Shown here one piece after another: positions 50,938-60,279 of a stretch of DNA of 64,000 nt. The notes beneath the pieces were generated by a model, which made no database searches, had not been told where the DNA came from, and saw only the letters and a program-made list of their open reading frames with translations. Source of the DNA: Chloroflexota bacterium. Lineage in GTDB: Bacteria; Chloroflexota; Anaerolineae; Anaerolineales; Villigracilaceae. Position 1 is the first letter of the stretch. Each line of letters begins with the position of its first letter. The position numbers and the translations under genes were made by a program. The stretch lies in NCBI GenBank assembly GCA_024434165.1, contig QMIW01000008.1:1-64000 (forward strand), given 5' to 3'.

Positions 50938-52103
50938 AAAAGAAGACAAGCCAATGGAGTCTTCCCTTTCGGTACACGATGGGGATTATTATATTTGCCG
51001 CCTTCGTTGCGCTGTTGATCTATGCGCGCGAGGCGGTGAAGATGTTGATCATCGCGGCGTTCACGGCGTATCTCATCAGTCCGGCTGTGCTGTTCCTGAT
51101 GGAGAGGACGAAACTTTCACGCGCCGCCGCCGTGAACGTTGTGTATTTCTCGGCGCTGGTCGTGATGGTGGGACTGCCCGCCGTGTTGACGCCGATCTTC
51201 TTCGACGAGATTCAAATCGTTGCGCGCGACCTGCTCGACCTTTCCAGGGAATTCAGCAGAATGCTTTCCCGCCCCGTGTACTTCGGCGGGATGGTGTTCC
51301 ACTTTGAACAGCTTGGCGAGAGCCTTTCTCACATACAGGATGACGTCCTGACGCCCCTGCCCGAGGAGGCGCTGGCGCTGCTCGAAACGACTTCCGTGAA
51401 CGTGTTGTGGTTCCTGGTGATTCTCGTCAGCATCCACCTGTTCATGACCGAGTGGCCCCGTATGCGCGACTGGATGATCGGGCTTGCGCCGGAGGAATAT
51501 GGCAGCGACATGCGGGAACTCTACAAACGCCTGCGCGATGTGTGGATGGCGTACCTGCGCGGGCAGATCGTGCTGATGGTCGTGGTGGGCGTGGCGTTTA
51601 CCGTTGCCTGGGCGATCATGGGCATTCCCGGCGCGCTGGTGCTTGGGGTGATTGCCGGTCTGTTCACGCTTGTCCCCGATGTGGGACCCTTCCTCGCGGC
51701 GGCGCTGGCGGTGGGCGTTGCCCTGCTCGAAGGTTCGAGCTGGATTCCGCTCTCCAATTTCTGGGTGGCGGGCATCACGGCGGTCGTGTATTTGATTCTA
51801 ATTAACCTGAAGAATTTCTTCGTGCGTCCGATCATCATGGGACGCAGCCTGCACATGAACGAGGCGTTGATCTTCATCGCCATCATGATCGCCACCATTC
51901 TGGAGGGCATCATGGGCGCCCTGCTGGTGGTGCCTCTGATGGCTTCGGCAGCGGTCGTCATGGAATATTTGCGCCGCCGGGTGCTGGGCATGCCTCCCTT
52001 TGCCGACGACGGCGAAACGCAGTTCAAAGTGCCGGAAGAAAAACTCAAGCCGGGAAGGACGCTTCGGCTCGCCTCAAAAAAGGAACGGAATCCGACTTCA
52101 TGA
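50934..52103 (+). CDS. AI-2E family transporter (UPF0118)
   Basis: A 389-residue membrane protein with about eight TM segments: two at the N-terminus (about 12-35, 38-60), one at about 65-90, and a cluster in the C-terminal half (about 145-345). The motifs PGALVLGVIAGLFTLVPDVGP and NEALIFIAIMIATILEGIMGALLVVPL are the family marks. Members move small compounds such as AI-2 or act as Na+/H+ antiporters; substrate here is unknown. Start and stop overlap its neighbours by 4 bp on both sides. Confidence 0.9.
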   Translation: MKKKTSQWSLPFRYTMGIIIFAAFVALLIYAREAVKMLIIAAFTAYLISPAVLFLMERTKLSRAAAVNVVYFSALVVMVGLPAVLTPIFFDEIQIVARDLLDLSREFSRMLSRPVYFGGMVFHFEQLGESLSHIQDDVLTPLPEEALALLETTSVNVLWFLVILVSIHLFMTEWPRMRDWMIGLAPEEYGSDMRELYKRLRDVWMAYLRGQIVLMVVVGVAFTVAWAIMGIPGALVLGVIAGLFTLVPDVGPFLAAALAVGVALLEGSSWIPLSNFWVAGITAVVYLILINLKNFFVRPIIMGRSLHMNEALIFIAIMIATILEGIMGALLVVPLMASAAVVMEYLRRRVLGMPPFADDGETQFKVPEEKLKPGRTLRLASKKERNPTS

Positions 52104-53035
52104 AAATCACCTATTCGATCGTTGCCCCCATCTACAACGAAATTGACAACCTGCCCGAACTCCACCGCCGCGTGAAGGAAGTCATGGATACGACCGGGGC
52201 GCCGTGGGAACTCATTCTCGTTGACGACGGCTCGACCGACGGCTCGACCGACAAGATCCGCGAACTGGCAAAAGCGGACCCCGCCGTGCGCCCGGTGATC
52301 TTTGCGCGCAATTTCGGGCACCAGGTTGCCATCACCGCCGGCTGGGATTACGCGCGCGGCGACGCGATCGTCATCATTGACGCGGATTTACAGGACCCGC
52401 CCGAAGTCATCCTCGAACTGGCGAAGAAATGGAAGGAAGGGTACGAGGTTGTCTATGCCGTGCGCGCCGAGCGTGAGGGCGAATCCTGGTTCAAGTTATG
52501 GACGGCATCCGTATTCTACCGGCTGATCTACCGCATCACCGACGTGAAAATCCCCATGGATACGGGCGACTTCCGCCTGATGGACCGTAAAGTGGTAAAT
52601 GTGCTGAAGCAGATGAAGGAACGTCACCGTTTCCCGCGCGGCATGTCGGCATGGGTCGGATTCAAGCAGGTCGGCGTGACGTACAAGCGGGCGGCGCGTC
52701 TCGCCGGTGTGACGAAGTACCCCTTCCGCAAGATGCTCAAACTCGCGCTGAATGCCATTACGGGGTTCTCCTATTTCCCCCTGCAAGTGGCGACCTTCTT
52801 CGGGTTCGTTTCGGCAGGCATCGCCATTCTCGCCATTCCCGTGGTCATTTACATGCGCATGGCTGGTTCGCAGGCGTTCTTCGGTCAAGCCACGACCCTC
52901 ATCGCAGTCCTCTTTCTTGGCGGCGTGCAGTTGATCTCGCTCGGCATCCTCGGCGAATACATCGGACGTCTCTACGACGAAGCCAAAGGCAGACCGCTGT
53001 ACATCGTCCGCGAAGCGCCGGAACAAAACGAGTAG
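52100..53035 (+). CDS. family 2 glycosyltransferase (GtrB/DPM1-like)
   Basis: A 311-residue GT2 enzyme that transfers a sugar to a polyprenyl phosphate. The GT-A core has IVAPIYNEIDNLPEL (7-21), LVDDGSTDGS (about 40-49), IIDADLQDPPEV (about 92-103) and TGDFRLMDRKV (about 156-166); two C-terminal TM segments (about 225-250 and 265-290) anchor it. Acceptor and sugar are unknown. It overlaps the AI-2E gene by 4 bp, so thrC, AI-2E and this gene are one operon. Confidence 0.9.
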   Translation: MKITYSIVAPIYNEIDNLPELHRRVKEVMDTTGAPWELILVDDGSTDGSTDKIRELAKADPAVRPVIFARNFGHQVAITAGWDYARGDAIVIIDADLQDPPEVILELAKKWKEGYEVVYAVRAEREGESWFKLWTASVFYRLIYRITDVKIPMDTGDFRLMDRKVVNVLKQMKERHRFPRGMSAWVGFKQVGVTYKRAARLAGVTKYPFRKMLKLALNAITGFSYFPLQVATFFGFVSAGIAILAIPVVIYMRMAGSQAFFGQATTLIAVLFLGGVQLISLGILGEYIGRLYDEAKGRPLYIVREAPEQNE

Positions 53036-53251
53036 TTTTCGCCTTCCAATCCATCTGTTTTTGTGATTCAATTTATTCGAATGCCATTGCCGTCCAACGG
53101 GCGATGCTGGCATGTCTGTTTTTTTGGCGAATCGCCCATCTGCGGCTCGTTCTGCCTGTACCAGCGCGTGCTGACCGAATTTGCTTGAATGGTTGAAGTA
53201 CGCTTTCATGATCTGCTGACAATCCAATTCAAACCAAAACCGGAGAATTAT

Positions 53252-54637
53252 ATGCAAGCCACCGTGTCTGCCATCCTTGACCACATCCATAGCCGCCGCG
53301 ATGAATACCTGGCGGGCTTTTATGAATTGTTGCGATTTCGTTCCATAAGCACAGACCCAGCCTGCCGGCTCGAATTGAACCAATGCGCTCAGTGGATCGC
53401 GGATGCAGCCAGCCGCATCGGTTTGAAAAATGCCAGATTGATTCCCACAGGCGGGCAGCCGGTCGTTTACGCCGAGTGGCTTGAGGCTGGAACAAACCAG
53501 CCCACGGTTCTGTTTTACGCGCATTATGACGTCCAACCGCCTGACCCGCTTGAACTATGGGAGCATGATCCTTTTGATCCCATCCTGCGCGATGACAAAC
53601 TCTACGCTCGCGGCGTCGCCGATAATAAATCGGGAGTCTATGTCACGCTCAAGGCTTTTGAGGCGTATCTTTCCGTCGAAGGTAAATTGCCAATTAATGT
53701 AAAAGTCCTTTTTGAGGGCGAAGAGGAATCCGGCTCGCCCAGCATGGAGAGATTCCTCCTCGAAAATAAAGAACTATTGAAAGCGGATTACATGGTGGTC
53801 AACGACGGCACCAATGCCCCCGGTCAGCCTATCGTCCCGGCGGGCGTGCGAGGGATTATCAGCGGCGAAGTGAAGATTCGCGGTCCATTGCGAGACCTGC
53901 ATTCCGGCTCATATGGCGGATGGGTGCAGAACCCCGCGCACGTCCTTGGGCAGATCATCGCTTCGTTCCATGAAGCCTCCGGCCGGGTTGCCATCTCAGG
54001 TTTTTACGATGGGGTGGAACCGCTCACGCCCGACGAACAGGAACTTCTCCGTATTGCCGTGGAGAATCAAGCCTTCATCGGCGAACTAATGGAAGAAAGC
54101 GGCGTAACCACCCCTTGGGCAGGGGAAGTCGCCCCGCTCGGCGAACGGATGTGGGCATTACCGTGTTTGGATATCAACGGTATTACCGCCGGGTATCAGG
54201 GAATCGGAACCAAGACCATTATCCCTGCCGAGGCGAGTTTTAAGTTTTCTGCGCGCCTGGCGCCGGGGCAGGACCCCGATCATATTGAGCGGGTTTTTGC
54301 CGATCATGTCCTGCGATTCGAAAGCGCTTACATCAAGATTTCCATCTCGTTTGAAACCAATGCTCGTGGAGTTAAAAGTATCCCGAAGGGCAGGGCCGCA
54401 GATGCCATCAATCGCGCCTTTACAGAATCCTGGGGCAGGGAACCGTTGATCTACCCCGAAGGCGGCTCTGTGCCTTTGCTTGGAATTTTCGACCGCGATT
54501 TCAAAATGCCGATTCTTTCGATGGCATATGTCACAGGCGGGAGCGCACATTCGCCAAACGAATACATTCATGTGGATACGCTCCTGCGCGGTTTACGATG
54601 CGCCGTTTTGTTCCTGTCCTATATGAAGAACCTGTAA
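53252..54637 (+). CDS. M20-family dipeptidase
   Basis: A 461-residue zinc dipeptidase of the M20 CNDP branch. Metal ligands are seen in LFYAHYDVQPPD (about 84-95), GVADNKSGVYV (about 117-127), EGEEESGSPS (about 150-159) and GGSAHSPNEYIHVD near the end, with ND in MVVNDGT. A lid domain lies between about 190 and 300. I chose the ATG at 53252 (MQATVSAILD) with GGAG ahead; the frame extends upstream without a good start. The 216-base gap before it holds nothing else I can identify. Confidence 0.92.
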   Translation: MQATVSAILDHIHSRRDEYLAGFYELLRFRSISTDPACRLELNQCAQWIADAASRIGLKNARLIPTGGQPVVYAEWLEAGTNQPTVLFYAHYDVQPPDPLELWEHDPFDPILRDDKLYARGVADNKSGVYVTLKAFEAYLSVEGKLPINVKVLFEGEEESGSPSMERFLLENKELLKADYMVVNDGTNAPGQPIVPAGVRGIISGEVKIRGPLRDLHSGSYGGWVQNPAHVLGQIIASFHEASGRVAISGFYDGVEPLTPDEQELLRIAVENQAFIGELMEESGVTTPWAGEVAPLGERMWALPCLDINGITAGYQGIGTKTIIPAEASFKFSARLAPGQDPDHIERVFADHVLRFESAYIKISISFETNARGVKSIPKGRAADAINRAFTESWGREPLIYPEGGSVPLLGIFDRDFKMPILSMAYVTGGSAHSPNEYIHVDTLLRGLRCAVLFLSYMKNL

Positions 54638-54656
54638 CATTTGATCCCATACTTCC

Positions 54657-56021
54657 ATGTTTAGATCCCTCACCTTCCTCAAAGACCGCGCCTTCCTGCG
54701 CGAAATGCTCACCATCGCGCTGCCGATCTCGTTTCAACAGCTCATCAATGCCTCGCTCAACATGATTGACGTCATCATGGTTGGGCAGTTGGGTGAAACC
54801 TCCATTGCGGCGCTCGGGTTATCGAATCAGGTTTTCTTCGTTTTCATTCTATTGCTCTTCGGACTTACCAGCGGCATGGCGATCTTCACCGCTCAATTCT
54901 GGGGCAAGCAGGAAGTAGACCCGATCCGCAAAGTGCTGGGCATGAGCATCCTTTTCACATCCGTCATCGCCCTGGTCTTTACGCTTGCCGCAACGCTTAT
55001 GCCGCGCACCATCCTCGGCTTTTACACCGAGGATATCGAAGTCATCGAAATTGGTGCGAGTTACCTGGGCATCGTCGGGCTCTCCTACATTCCCGTCGCC
55101 ATTGCCACCTCGTACATTGCGACCCTGCGCAGCATTCACCTCGTCAAACTGACGGTGCTTGCGACTGTCTCTGCTTTGATCTTCAAGACGATTCTCGGCT
55201 ATATGCTGATTTTTGGAATCGGCGGACTGCCTGAAATGGGAGTTACAGGCGCAGCCATCGCCACCGCCTCCGGCTGGACTTTGGAACTGGTCCTCATCCT
55301 CATCTTTGTCTACGCCGGGAAGACTCCGCTCGCCGCCAACCCGCTGACCTTTTTCACCTTCGACTTCCCGTTTCTCTGGCGCGTGCTCAAGACCACCCTG
55401 CCCGCCCTTGCCAATGAGATGTTCTGGTCCCTGGGCATCACCACATACAACGCCATCTATGCTCGCATCGGCACGGATTCGATTGCCGCCATCAACGTCA
55501 ATGCGACCATCGAAGGGCTTGGATTCGTCGTCTTCATGGGGCTGGGCAACGCCTGCGCCGTGATGGTGGGCAACCGCATCGGCGCCGGTAAAAAAGACGA
55601 AGCCTTTGAAACCGTGCGCCGCGTGATCATTCTCTGCCTGCTTTTAGCGTGGACCGTCGGCATCGTCGTCATCCTTCTGCGCGATGTCGTTGTAGGGTTG
55701 TACGATCTCTCTCCAAGCGGCGAATACAACGTGCGCATGTTGATGCTGATGATGGCGTCCGTTTTGTGGATTCGCATGTTCAATTTCTCGACCTTCATCG
55801 GCGCGATGCGCGCAGGCGGCGACACCCGCTTTGCCCTCATCATGGAAATCTGCTCCATCTGGCTGATCGGCGTACCTGCCGCCTACATTGGCGCGTTTGT
55901 CCTGAACCTGCCGGTTTATTACGTCTACCTGATGGTTGCGTTGGAGGAAATCGCCAAAGCCTTTGTCAGCGGCTGGCGGGTCTATTCCAGAAAATGGATT
56001 CATGATCTTGTGAATGTATAA
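54657..56021 (+). CDS. MATE-family efflux transporter
   Basis: A 454-residue polytopic protein with twelve TM segments arranged as two bundles of six, from SFQQLINASLNMIDVIMVGQ (about 24-43) to the C-terminal half starting about 245. The MATE signature residues, including LANEMFWSLG and the GxxxAAINV-type stretch (SIAAINVNATIEGLG), are present. Exports drugs or metabolites using Na+ or H+. It follows the dipeptidase by 19 bases and ends at a strong terminator. Confidence 0.92.
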   Translation: MFRSLTFLKDRAFLREMLTIALPISFQQLINASLNMIDVIMVGQLGETSIAALGLSNQVFFVFILLLFGLTSGMAIFTAQFWGKQEVDPIRKVLGMSILFTSVIALVFTLAATLMPRTILGFYTEDIEVIEIGASYLGIVGLSYIPVAIATSYIATLRSIHLVKLTVLATVSALIFKTILGYMLIFGIGGLPEMGVTGAAIATASGWTLELVLILIFVYAGKTPLAANPLTFFTFDFPFLWRVLKTTLPALANEMFWSLGITTYNAIYARIGTDSIAAINVNATIEGLGFVVFMGLGNACAVMVGNRIGAGKKDEAFETVRRVIILCLLLAWTVGIVVILLRDVVVGLYDLSPSGEYNVRMLMLMMASVLWIRMFNFSTFIGAMRAGGDTRFALIMEICSIWLIGVPAAYIGAFVLNLPVYYVYLMVALEEIAKAFVSGWRVYSRKWIHDLVNV

Positions 56022-56053
56022 AATATCGGGACACGTTCCTGTGTCCCGATATT
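56022..56053. terminator. bidirectional terminator between MATE and lycopene cyclase genes
   Basis: AATATCGGGACAC (56022-56034), a 6-nt loop and the exact complement GTGTCCCGATATT (56041-56053). It lies between two convergent genes, two bases before the lycopene cyclase stop. Confidence 0.85.
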
Positions 56054-56055
56054 CG

Positions 56056-56850
56056 TCAAGGCAATCCCCTGAATTTGCTCGCCTTCCAGTCTGAGAGCCG
56101 CTGCCCGCCAATGTTGGAGAGCAGGAGCGTCATGCCAAAGCCGATGAGGAGGTTGGTGATGAAAAAGAAAAGGACTTCCTCCAGCGGCAGGATGCCAAAG
56201 AAGAGAACGCCGGTCGTTTGTTCTTTCGAAATAGACCAGGTGGTGTCTGTCAGGGCGACAATATCCATCAACGAGAGATACAAGCCGGGGACGAAGACAG
56301 CGGCGAAAACCAGTTTGCGGTGATGCCAGAGGATATCCGCGCCGTATAGCATTTGCGGGAAGATGGCGGGCAGCGCCCAGAAAAGGATGATGGAGAGGTA
56401 GGTCCACTCGACGGGACCGAGGAAGAATTGCCAGGTGAAGAACAGCCAAAGAATGACAAGTACACAAGTAGACAGGTACACAAGTAAGCGGTTGCGTTTG
56501 AATTCCTGTTTCGGTTCGGGGATGCGCCTTGCAAGGAACCACCACCACAACCCGGCAAGGACTGTTTCCAGCACAAAGAAGGTATATTCTTCGATGGGCA
56601 CGTAGCCGATTACGATGCCGGTCACGAGATTTGGGTTGTAATACCAGACGCCTGTGGCTACGAGGTAGTTATCCCAGGGCGTGGTGTAAACGACGGCGAG
56701 GATCACATGGACGAGGATCGCCGTCCATACTACTTTGCCGTTCTTAAAGCCGGGGGTCGGGCGGTTGTTTTTATTGTCCCACCATGCGATGATGAGAAAG
56801 ACAAGGATGGGAATTACGAGAAAGCGTAGAAGAAAGCCGAAGTAAGTCAT
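56056..56850 (-). CDS. lycopene beta-cyclase, CrtYcd fused type
   Basis: A 264-residue membrane protein with about seven TM segments and two homologous halves, as in the fused CrtYc-CrtYd cyclases. The first half holds PWDNYLVATGVWYY and VPIEEYTFFVLET; the second LPLEEVLFFFITNLLI. The paired (P/L)(I/L)EE motifs are the catalytic marks. It would close the ends of lycopene to make beta-carotene or a mixed-ring carotenoid in the membrane. A low-complexity tract (about 56457-56487) lies in the coding region. It is the last gene of the light operon. Confidence 0.88.
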   Translation of the reverse strand: MTYFGFLLRFLVIPILVFLIIAWWDNKNNRPTPGFKNGKVVWTAILVHVILAVVYTTPWDNYLVATGVWYYNPNLVTGIVIGYVPIEEYTFFVLETVLAGLWWWFLARRIPEPKQEFKRNRLLVYLSTCVLVILWLFFTWQFFLGPVEWTYLSIILFWALPAIFPQMLYGADILWHHRKLVFAAVFVPGLYLSLMDIVALTDTTWSISKEQTTGVLFFGILPLEEVLFFFITNLLIGFGMTLLLSNIGGQRLSDWKASKFRGLP

Positions 56851-56919
56851 AGTAGTCTGTTAGTCGCTTGGTTTGATGGTCGGGTAGTTGGGTAGTCGGA
56901 TAGTCCGATGGTCGCTTGG
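56850..56919. repeat. low-complexity tract before the P450 gene
   Basis: Variants of a TAGTCGG/TAGTTGG unit are repeated about eight times with imperfect spacing. The rest of the 56851-56973 gap holds no gene or obvious signal. Confidence 0.6.
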
Positions 56920-56973
56920 ATAAATTCACGTTTCACTTTTTACTGATCACTGGCTGCTGGTCATTGCACACTG

Positions 56974-58224
56974 TTACTTCCTTCGCTTCACCTTCATCCT
57001 CACACCCGGTCTGGGTTCCAATGTTGCGCCCATGTGTGCGCGGATGGGATGACCGGTAAATTCAAAACGAAAGTTCTTGAGCAAATGCGCGATGACGATC
57101 CGCGCCTCAGCCTGACCAAACGCCGCACCGATACAAGAACGGGGTCCGCCGCCGAAGGGGATGTAACTCATAGGCGGAGTTTTCCGTCCGTGAGCGAAAC
57201 GATCGGGGCAGAATTGCTCGGCATTTTCCCAGATATCCGGGTCGCGGTGGGTGAGGTAGATGGAGTAGAACATCCGCTCACCGGCAGGAATGTTGCCCTC
57301 CGCAAATTCGATTTCTTGAGCCACACGCCGATTGCCGATGTGAATGGGCGGATACAATCGCAGCGATTCCTTGATGACGTTTTCCAGCAATTGATATTTG
57401 CCTTCCGCGCGGTCAATTTCCAGCAACACTTTTTCATGGATTTCAGGATGCTGTCCCAGCAGGGCAAATGTCCAGGCGAACAAAGCGGTGGATGTATCGT
57501 GCCCGGCGATGAGCATGGTCAACATCTGGTCGCGGATGACCGCGTCGCTGAGTCTGGCATCAATCAGGTGTTGCAGGAAATCCTCAACCCTTCTTTCCTC
57601 TTTCCTTCTTTCTTCGATAATCCCAAACAAATAATCATCAATCACCTTCAACGACTTTCCATACCCAAAGCGCGGCATCTTTCGCCAAAGGATCCATGCG
57701 CCGGGCGAAATATATTGGATGGTCTTCAGAATCGGATTCCATATCTTTGGAATGTCGTTCCATGCGTCTTTGTTGAACAGGGTCTGCATGATAATGAGCA
57801 GGGCGATCTTACGCCCTTCGACCAGCATATCCACAGTCTGACCATCCTGCCATGTGGACATGACTCGTTCGGTCTGCCCAATCATCATCTCGGTGTATTT
57901 CGCTAACTGCGACGGATGAAAAGGCGTTTCCATCAAACTGCGATAGTGATCGTGTTCGTCGCCGTCAGTTACCAATATCCCGCGTTGAAGCAGGTCAGTG
58001 ACGGGGTCGGTGTTGCGCCACAATAATTTATCTCGATCTGTGACCAGAACTTTCCGCGCCGCTTCGGGACCGAAGACCACATACGGACGAAAGCCGGGAA
58101 TCGGAATTTGAAAGAAACGCCCAACATATTCCGCCATCACCTTTAGCGGACCCAACGGAGAGCCTTCCTGTATCAACGAGCGCAATGCGGCGCGACCGAG
58201 CTCGGGGGAAATAATTTGCTTCAT
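56974..58224 (-). CDS. cytochrome P450, probable carotenoid hydroxylase
   Basis: A 416-residue soluble-type P450. The I-helix AGHDTS is at 240-245, ExxR at 286-289 (ESLR), and the heme Cys at 364 in FGGGPRSCIGAAFG. Lycopene cyclase next door and photolyase overlapping by 4 bp recall Thermus, where CYP175A1 hydroxylates beta-carotene in a carotenoid/photolyase cluster; that function is inferred. I chose the ATG at 58224, which gives an ATGA overlap; the longer frame to 58380 lies inside the photolyase gene. A pyrimidine-rich tract at about 57582-57617 encodes RRKEERR. Confidence 0.88.
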   Translation of the reverse strand: MKQIISPELGRAALRSLIQEGSPLGPLKVMAEYVGRFFQIPIPGFRPYVVFGPEAARKVLVTDRDKLLWRNTDPVTDLLQRGILVTDGDEHDHYRSLMETPFHPSQLAKYTEMMIGQTERVMSTWQDGQTVDMLVEGRKIALLIIMQTLFNKDAWNDIPKIWNPILKTIQYISPGAWILWRKMPRFGYGKSLKVIDDYLFGIIEERRKEERRVEDFLQHLIDARLSDAVIRDQMLTMLIAGHDTSTALFAWTFALLGQHPEIHEKVLLEIDRAEGKYQLLENVIKESLRLYPPIHIGNRRVAQEIEFAEGNIPAGERMFYSIYLTHRDPDIWENAEQFCPDRFAHGRKTPPMSYIPFGGGPRSCIGAAFGQAEARIVIAHLLKNFRFEFTGHPIRAHMGATLEPRPGVRMKVKRRK

Positions 58225-59567
58225 GCCTTGCCTTTTGAAATGCTGTATGCCGTCAATGTCCGTTCTTTTACAATGTCGCGGTTTACGATCGGCTCCGCCG
58301 GGTAACCGGCGATTTTCAAACCAAATTTCCACGGCGCGTGGATTTGCTTCGCATTTACTCTGCGCAGTTCGGGAATCCATTTTCGGATGTAATCTCCGTT
58401 CGGGTCAAACTTCTGGGACTGCAAAACGGGGTTGAAAATGCGAAAATATGGCGCGGCATCGGTGCCTGTTCCCGCCGTCCATTGCCAGCCGCCGTTGTTG
58501 GGGGCGATGTCGCCGTCGAGTAAATTCTGCATGAACCATTTTTCGCCCCAGCGCCAATCAACCAGCAAATCCTTGACTAAAAACGATGCGGCGATCATGC
58601 GCGCGCGGTTGTGCATCCAGCCGGTTTCTTGGAGTTGCCGCATCGCCGCATCCACCACCGGGATGCCTGTTTCGCCCCTCTTCCACGCTTCGAACTCTGA
58701 CAGGTTGTTCCGCCATGGGATGCGCGCCAGCGCCGGGTTGAAAGATGTTTTGGCAACCTGCGGGAAGTGATACAGAATTTGAATGTAGAATTCGCGCCAG
58801 ATCAGTTCGTTGAGCCAGGTTTCTGCGCCTTTTGGGTTGGAAGGTTGCAGGTTGAAGGTTGCAAGGCGAACGGCTTGACGCAGCCCCAGCATCCCAAAGC
58901 GGATGTAGGGTGAGAGGGAGGAGGTGCCGTCCAGGTCGAGGCGGTTGCGGTGGTTGTGGTAATTGGTAATTGGTAAATTGGCAAATTGGTCGAGGCGGCG
59001 CAGGGCTTCCGCTTCACCGGCTGGGAAGATGGGGTTGGATGTGAATTCGGGCAGGGGTTCGGTGCAAATTCCCGTCGGGGTGTTCAGAGTTTCTGGAGCA
59101 GGGCGAATATTGAGATTTGGCAACTTCGCTTTCCACACTCTGGAATACGGCGTGTACACCGTGTACGGTCTGCCATCCTGTTTGAGAATAGCGTGGGGAT
59201 GGTGGACGGTCTGACCTTGAACCAGTTTCAGCGGCAGGAGTTTTTGAATGAGCGCGTCGCGATTGCGGGCGTAGGGCGTGAAATCCTCCTCGGCGTAAAT
59301 GGCTTCGGCTTTGACTTCATCCAAAAGTTGACGCAGCGCATCAATGGGCTTTCCCTTGCGAACGACGAGATACGAATTTCGTTTGCGTAAATCGTTATCT
59401 AATGCGGATAAGCCTTCGTACAGAAAACTCTTTCGGCACGGGGATGAGACATCGAATGCTGGGTCGAGGATAAAGACTGGAAGCGCTGAACCAGCCGAGA
59501 GCGCCGCTTGAAGCGCAGGGTTATCCGCGAGCCGCAGGTCGCGCCGAATCCACCAGATCGAAGTCAT
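58221..59567 (-). CDS. phr: DNA photolyase (class I CPD type)
   Basis: A 448-residue light-dependent enzyme that splits cyclobutane pyrimidine dimers. The N-terminal Rossmann-like antenna domain starts IWWIRRDLRLADNPAL (4-19). The FAD domain carries WMHNRARMIAASFLVKDLL and GGWQWTAGTGTDAAPYFRIFNP, with the WRWGE motif and the AGTGTDA residues of class I photolyases. It overlaps the genes on both sides by 4 bp. Two low-complexity tracts (about 58834-58867 and 58952-58992) are translated inside it (QFANLPITNYHNHRN). Confidence 0.95.
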   Translation of the reverse strand: MTSIWWIRRDLRLADNPALQAALSAGSALPVFILDPAFDVSSPCRKSFLYEGLSALDNDLRKRNSYLVVRKGKPIDALRQLLDEVKAEAIYAEEDFTPYARNRDALIQKLLPLKLVQGQTVHHPHAILKQDGRPYTVYTPYSRVWKAKLPNLNIRPAPETLNTPTGICTEPLPEFTSNPIFPAGEAEALRRLDQFANLPITNYHNHRNRLDLDGTSSLSPYIRFGMLGLRQAVRLATFNLQPSNPKGAETWLNELIWREFYIQILYHFPQVAKTSFNPALARIPWRNNLSEFEAWKRGETGIPVVDAAMRQLQETGWMHNRARMIAASFLVKDLLVDWRWGEKWFMQNLLDGDIAPNNGGWQWTAGTGTDAAPYFRIFNPVLQSQKFDPNGDYIRKWIPELRRVNAKQIHAPWKFGLKIAGYPAEPIVNRDIVKERTLTAYSISKGKA

Positions 59568-60232
59568 GCAGTTTGCGGGGCGAGTTTCGAATCATCCAGC
59601 CACATCACGCGGACGAGAGCGTGGGTGACGGCGGGTTTGTCGTTGATGCGCAGCGTGACATACCCCTGGCGGTTCAGGTCGAGATGACCTTTGTTGCTTG
59701 CCGAGTCGCTGAAATCAAGCGAGCCATAGCCGCGAATTTTGGTGTTTCCGAAAAGCGAGAGCGCCAGTTCGCTGGTGAGAGTGCCTTTTAGTTCGGCTGC
59801 ATAGGCTTTGGATCGGAAGGTGAAGGTGGAGGGGGCGGGCATGCCCAAACCGCGCAAGCCGATGGTAGTTCCGAGGATGGTTTCGGCGCCTTCGAAGATA
59901 TCGCCGTTGTTCATTTCGGCGGAATAGGCGATACGGTAGGCGGGCGAACGGCTGATCAATTTTGCCGTGACGTTTGCACCTGTGACCGGGTCACGCTCGC
60001 TGACGGCTTCGCCGAGGTTGTTGAAGTTCGGCTGATAATAGGCGCGTCCGAACGAAGTGGCAGAAGCGACGGCATACATCGCAACCGCTTCGAGCGCGTT
60101 GACGGTCTCGTGCGCTTCGAGCATATTCGCGGCTTGGACCAGCCACTCGGTTTTGTGCATTCGCCGAACGATGTACCCCAAAAGCGTGATGCCCTCAGGT
60201 GGCAGTTCGTAGCGCAGTGTGTCTATTAACAT
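59564..60232 (-). CDS. unknown conserved-looking protein in the light operon
   Basis: I do not recognise this 222-residue protein. It has no signal peptide and no long TM segment. The first 85 residues are mostly helical with Glu/Ala-rich stretches (LEAHETVNALEAVAMYAVAS); the rest looks beta-rich with repeated hydrophobic strands (FTFRSKAYAAELKGTL, GYVTLRINDK). I chose the ATG at 60232, preceded by AAGGAAT; a longer frame lies in the upstream gene. It is sandwiched between the DUF3159-like gene and photolyase with a 4-bp overlap, so it should share their role. Confidence 0.65.
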   Translation of the reverse strand: MLIDTLRYELPPEGITLLGYIVRRMHKTEWLVQAANMLEAHETVNALEAVAMYAVASATSFGRAYYQPNFNNLGEAVSERDPVTGANVTAKLISRSPAYRIAYSAEMNNGDIFEGAETILGTTIGLRGLGMPAPSTFTFRSKAYAAELKGTLTSELALSLFGNTKIRGYGSLDFSDSASNKGHLDLNRQGYVTLRINDKPAVTHALVRVMWLDDSKLAPQTA

Positions 60233-60279
60233 AACGATTCCTTGTTCGATTAACTTGGGTCTACTATTATTGGTTTGAT

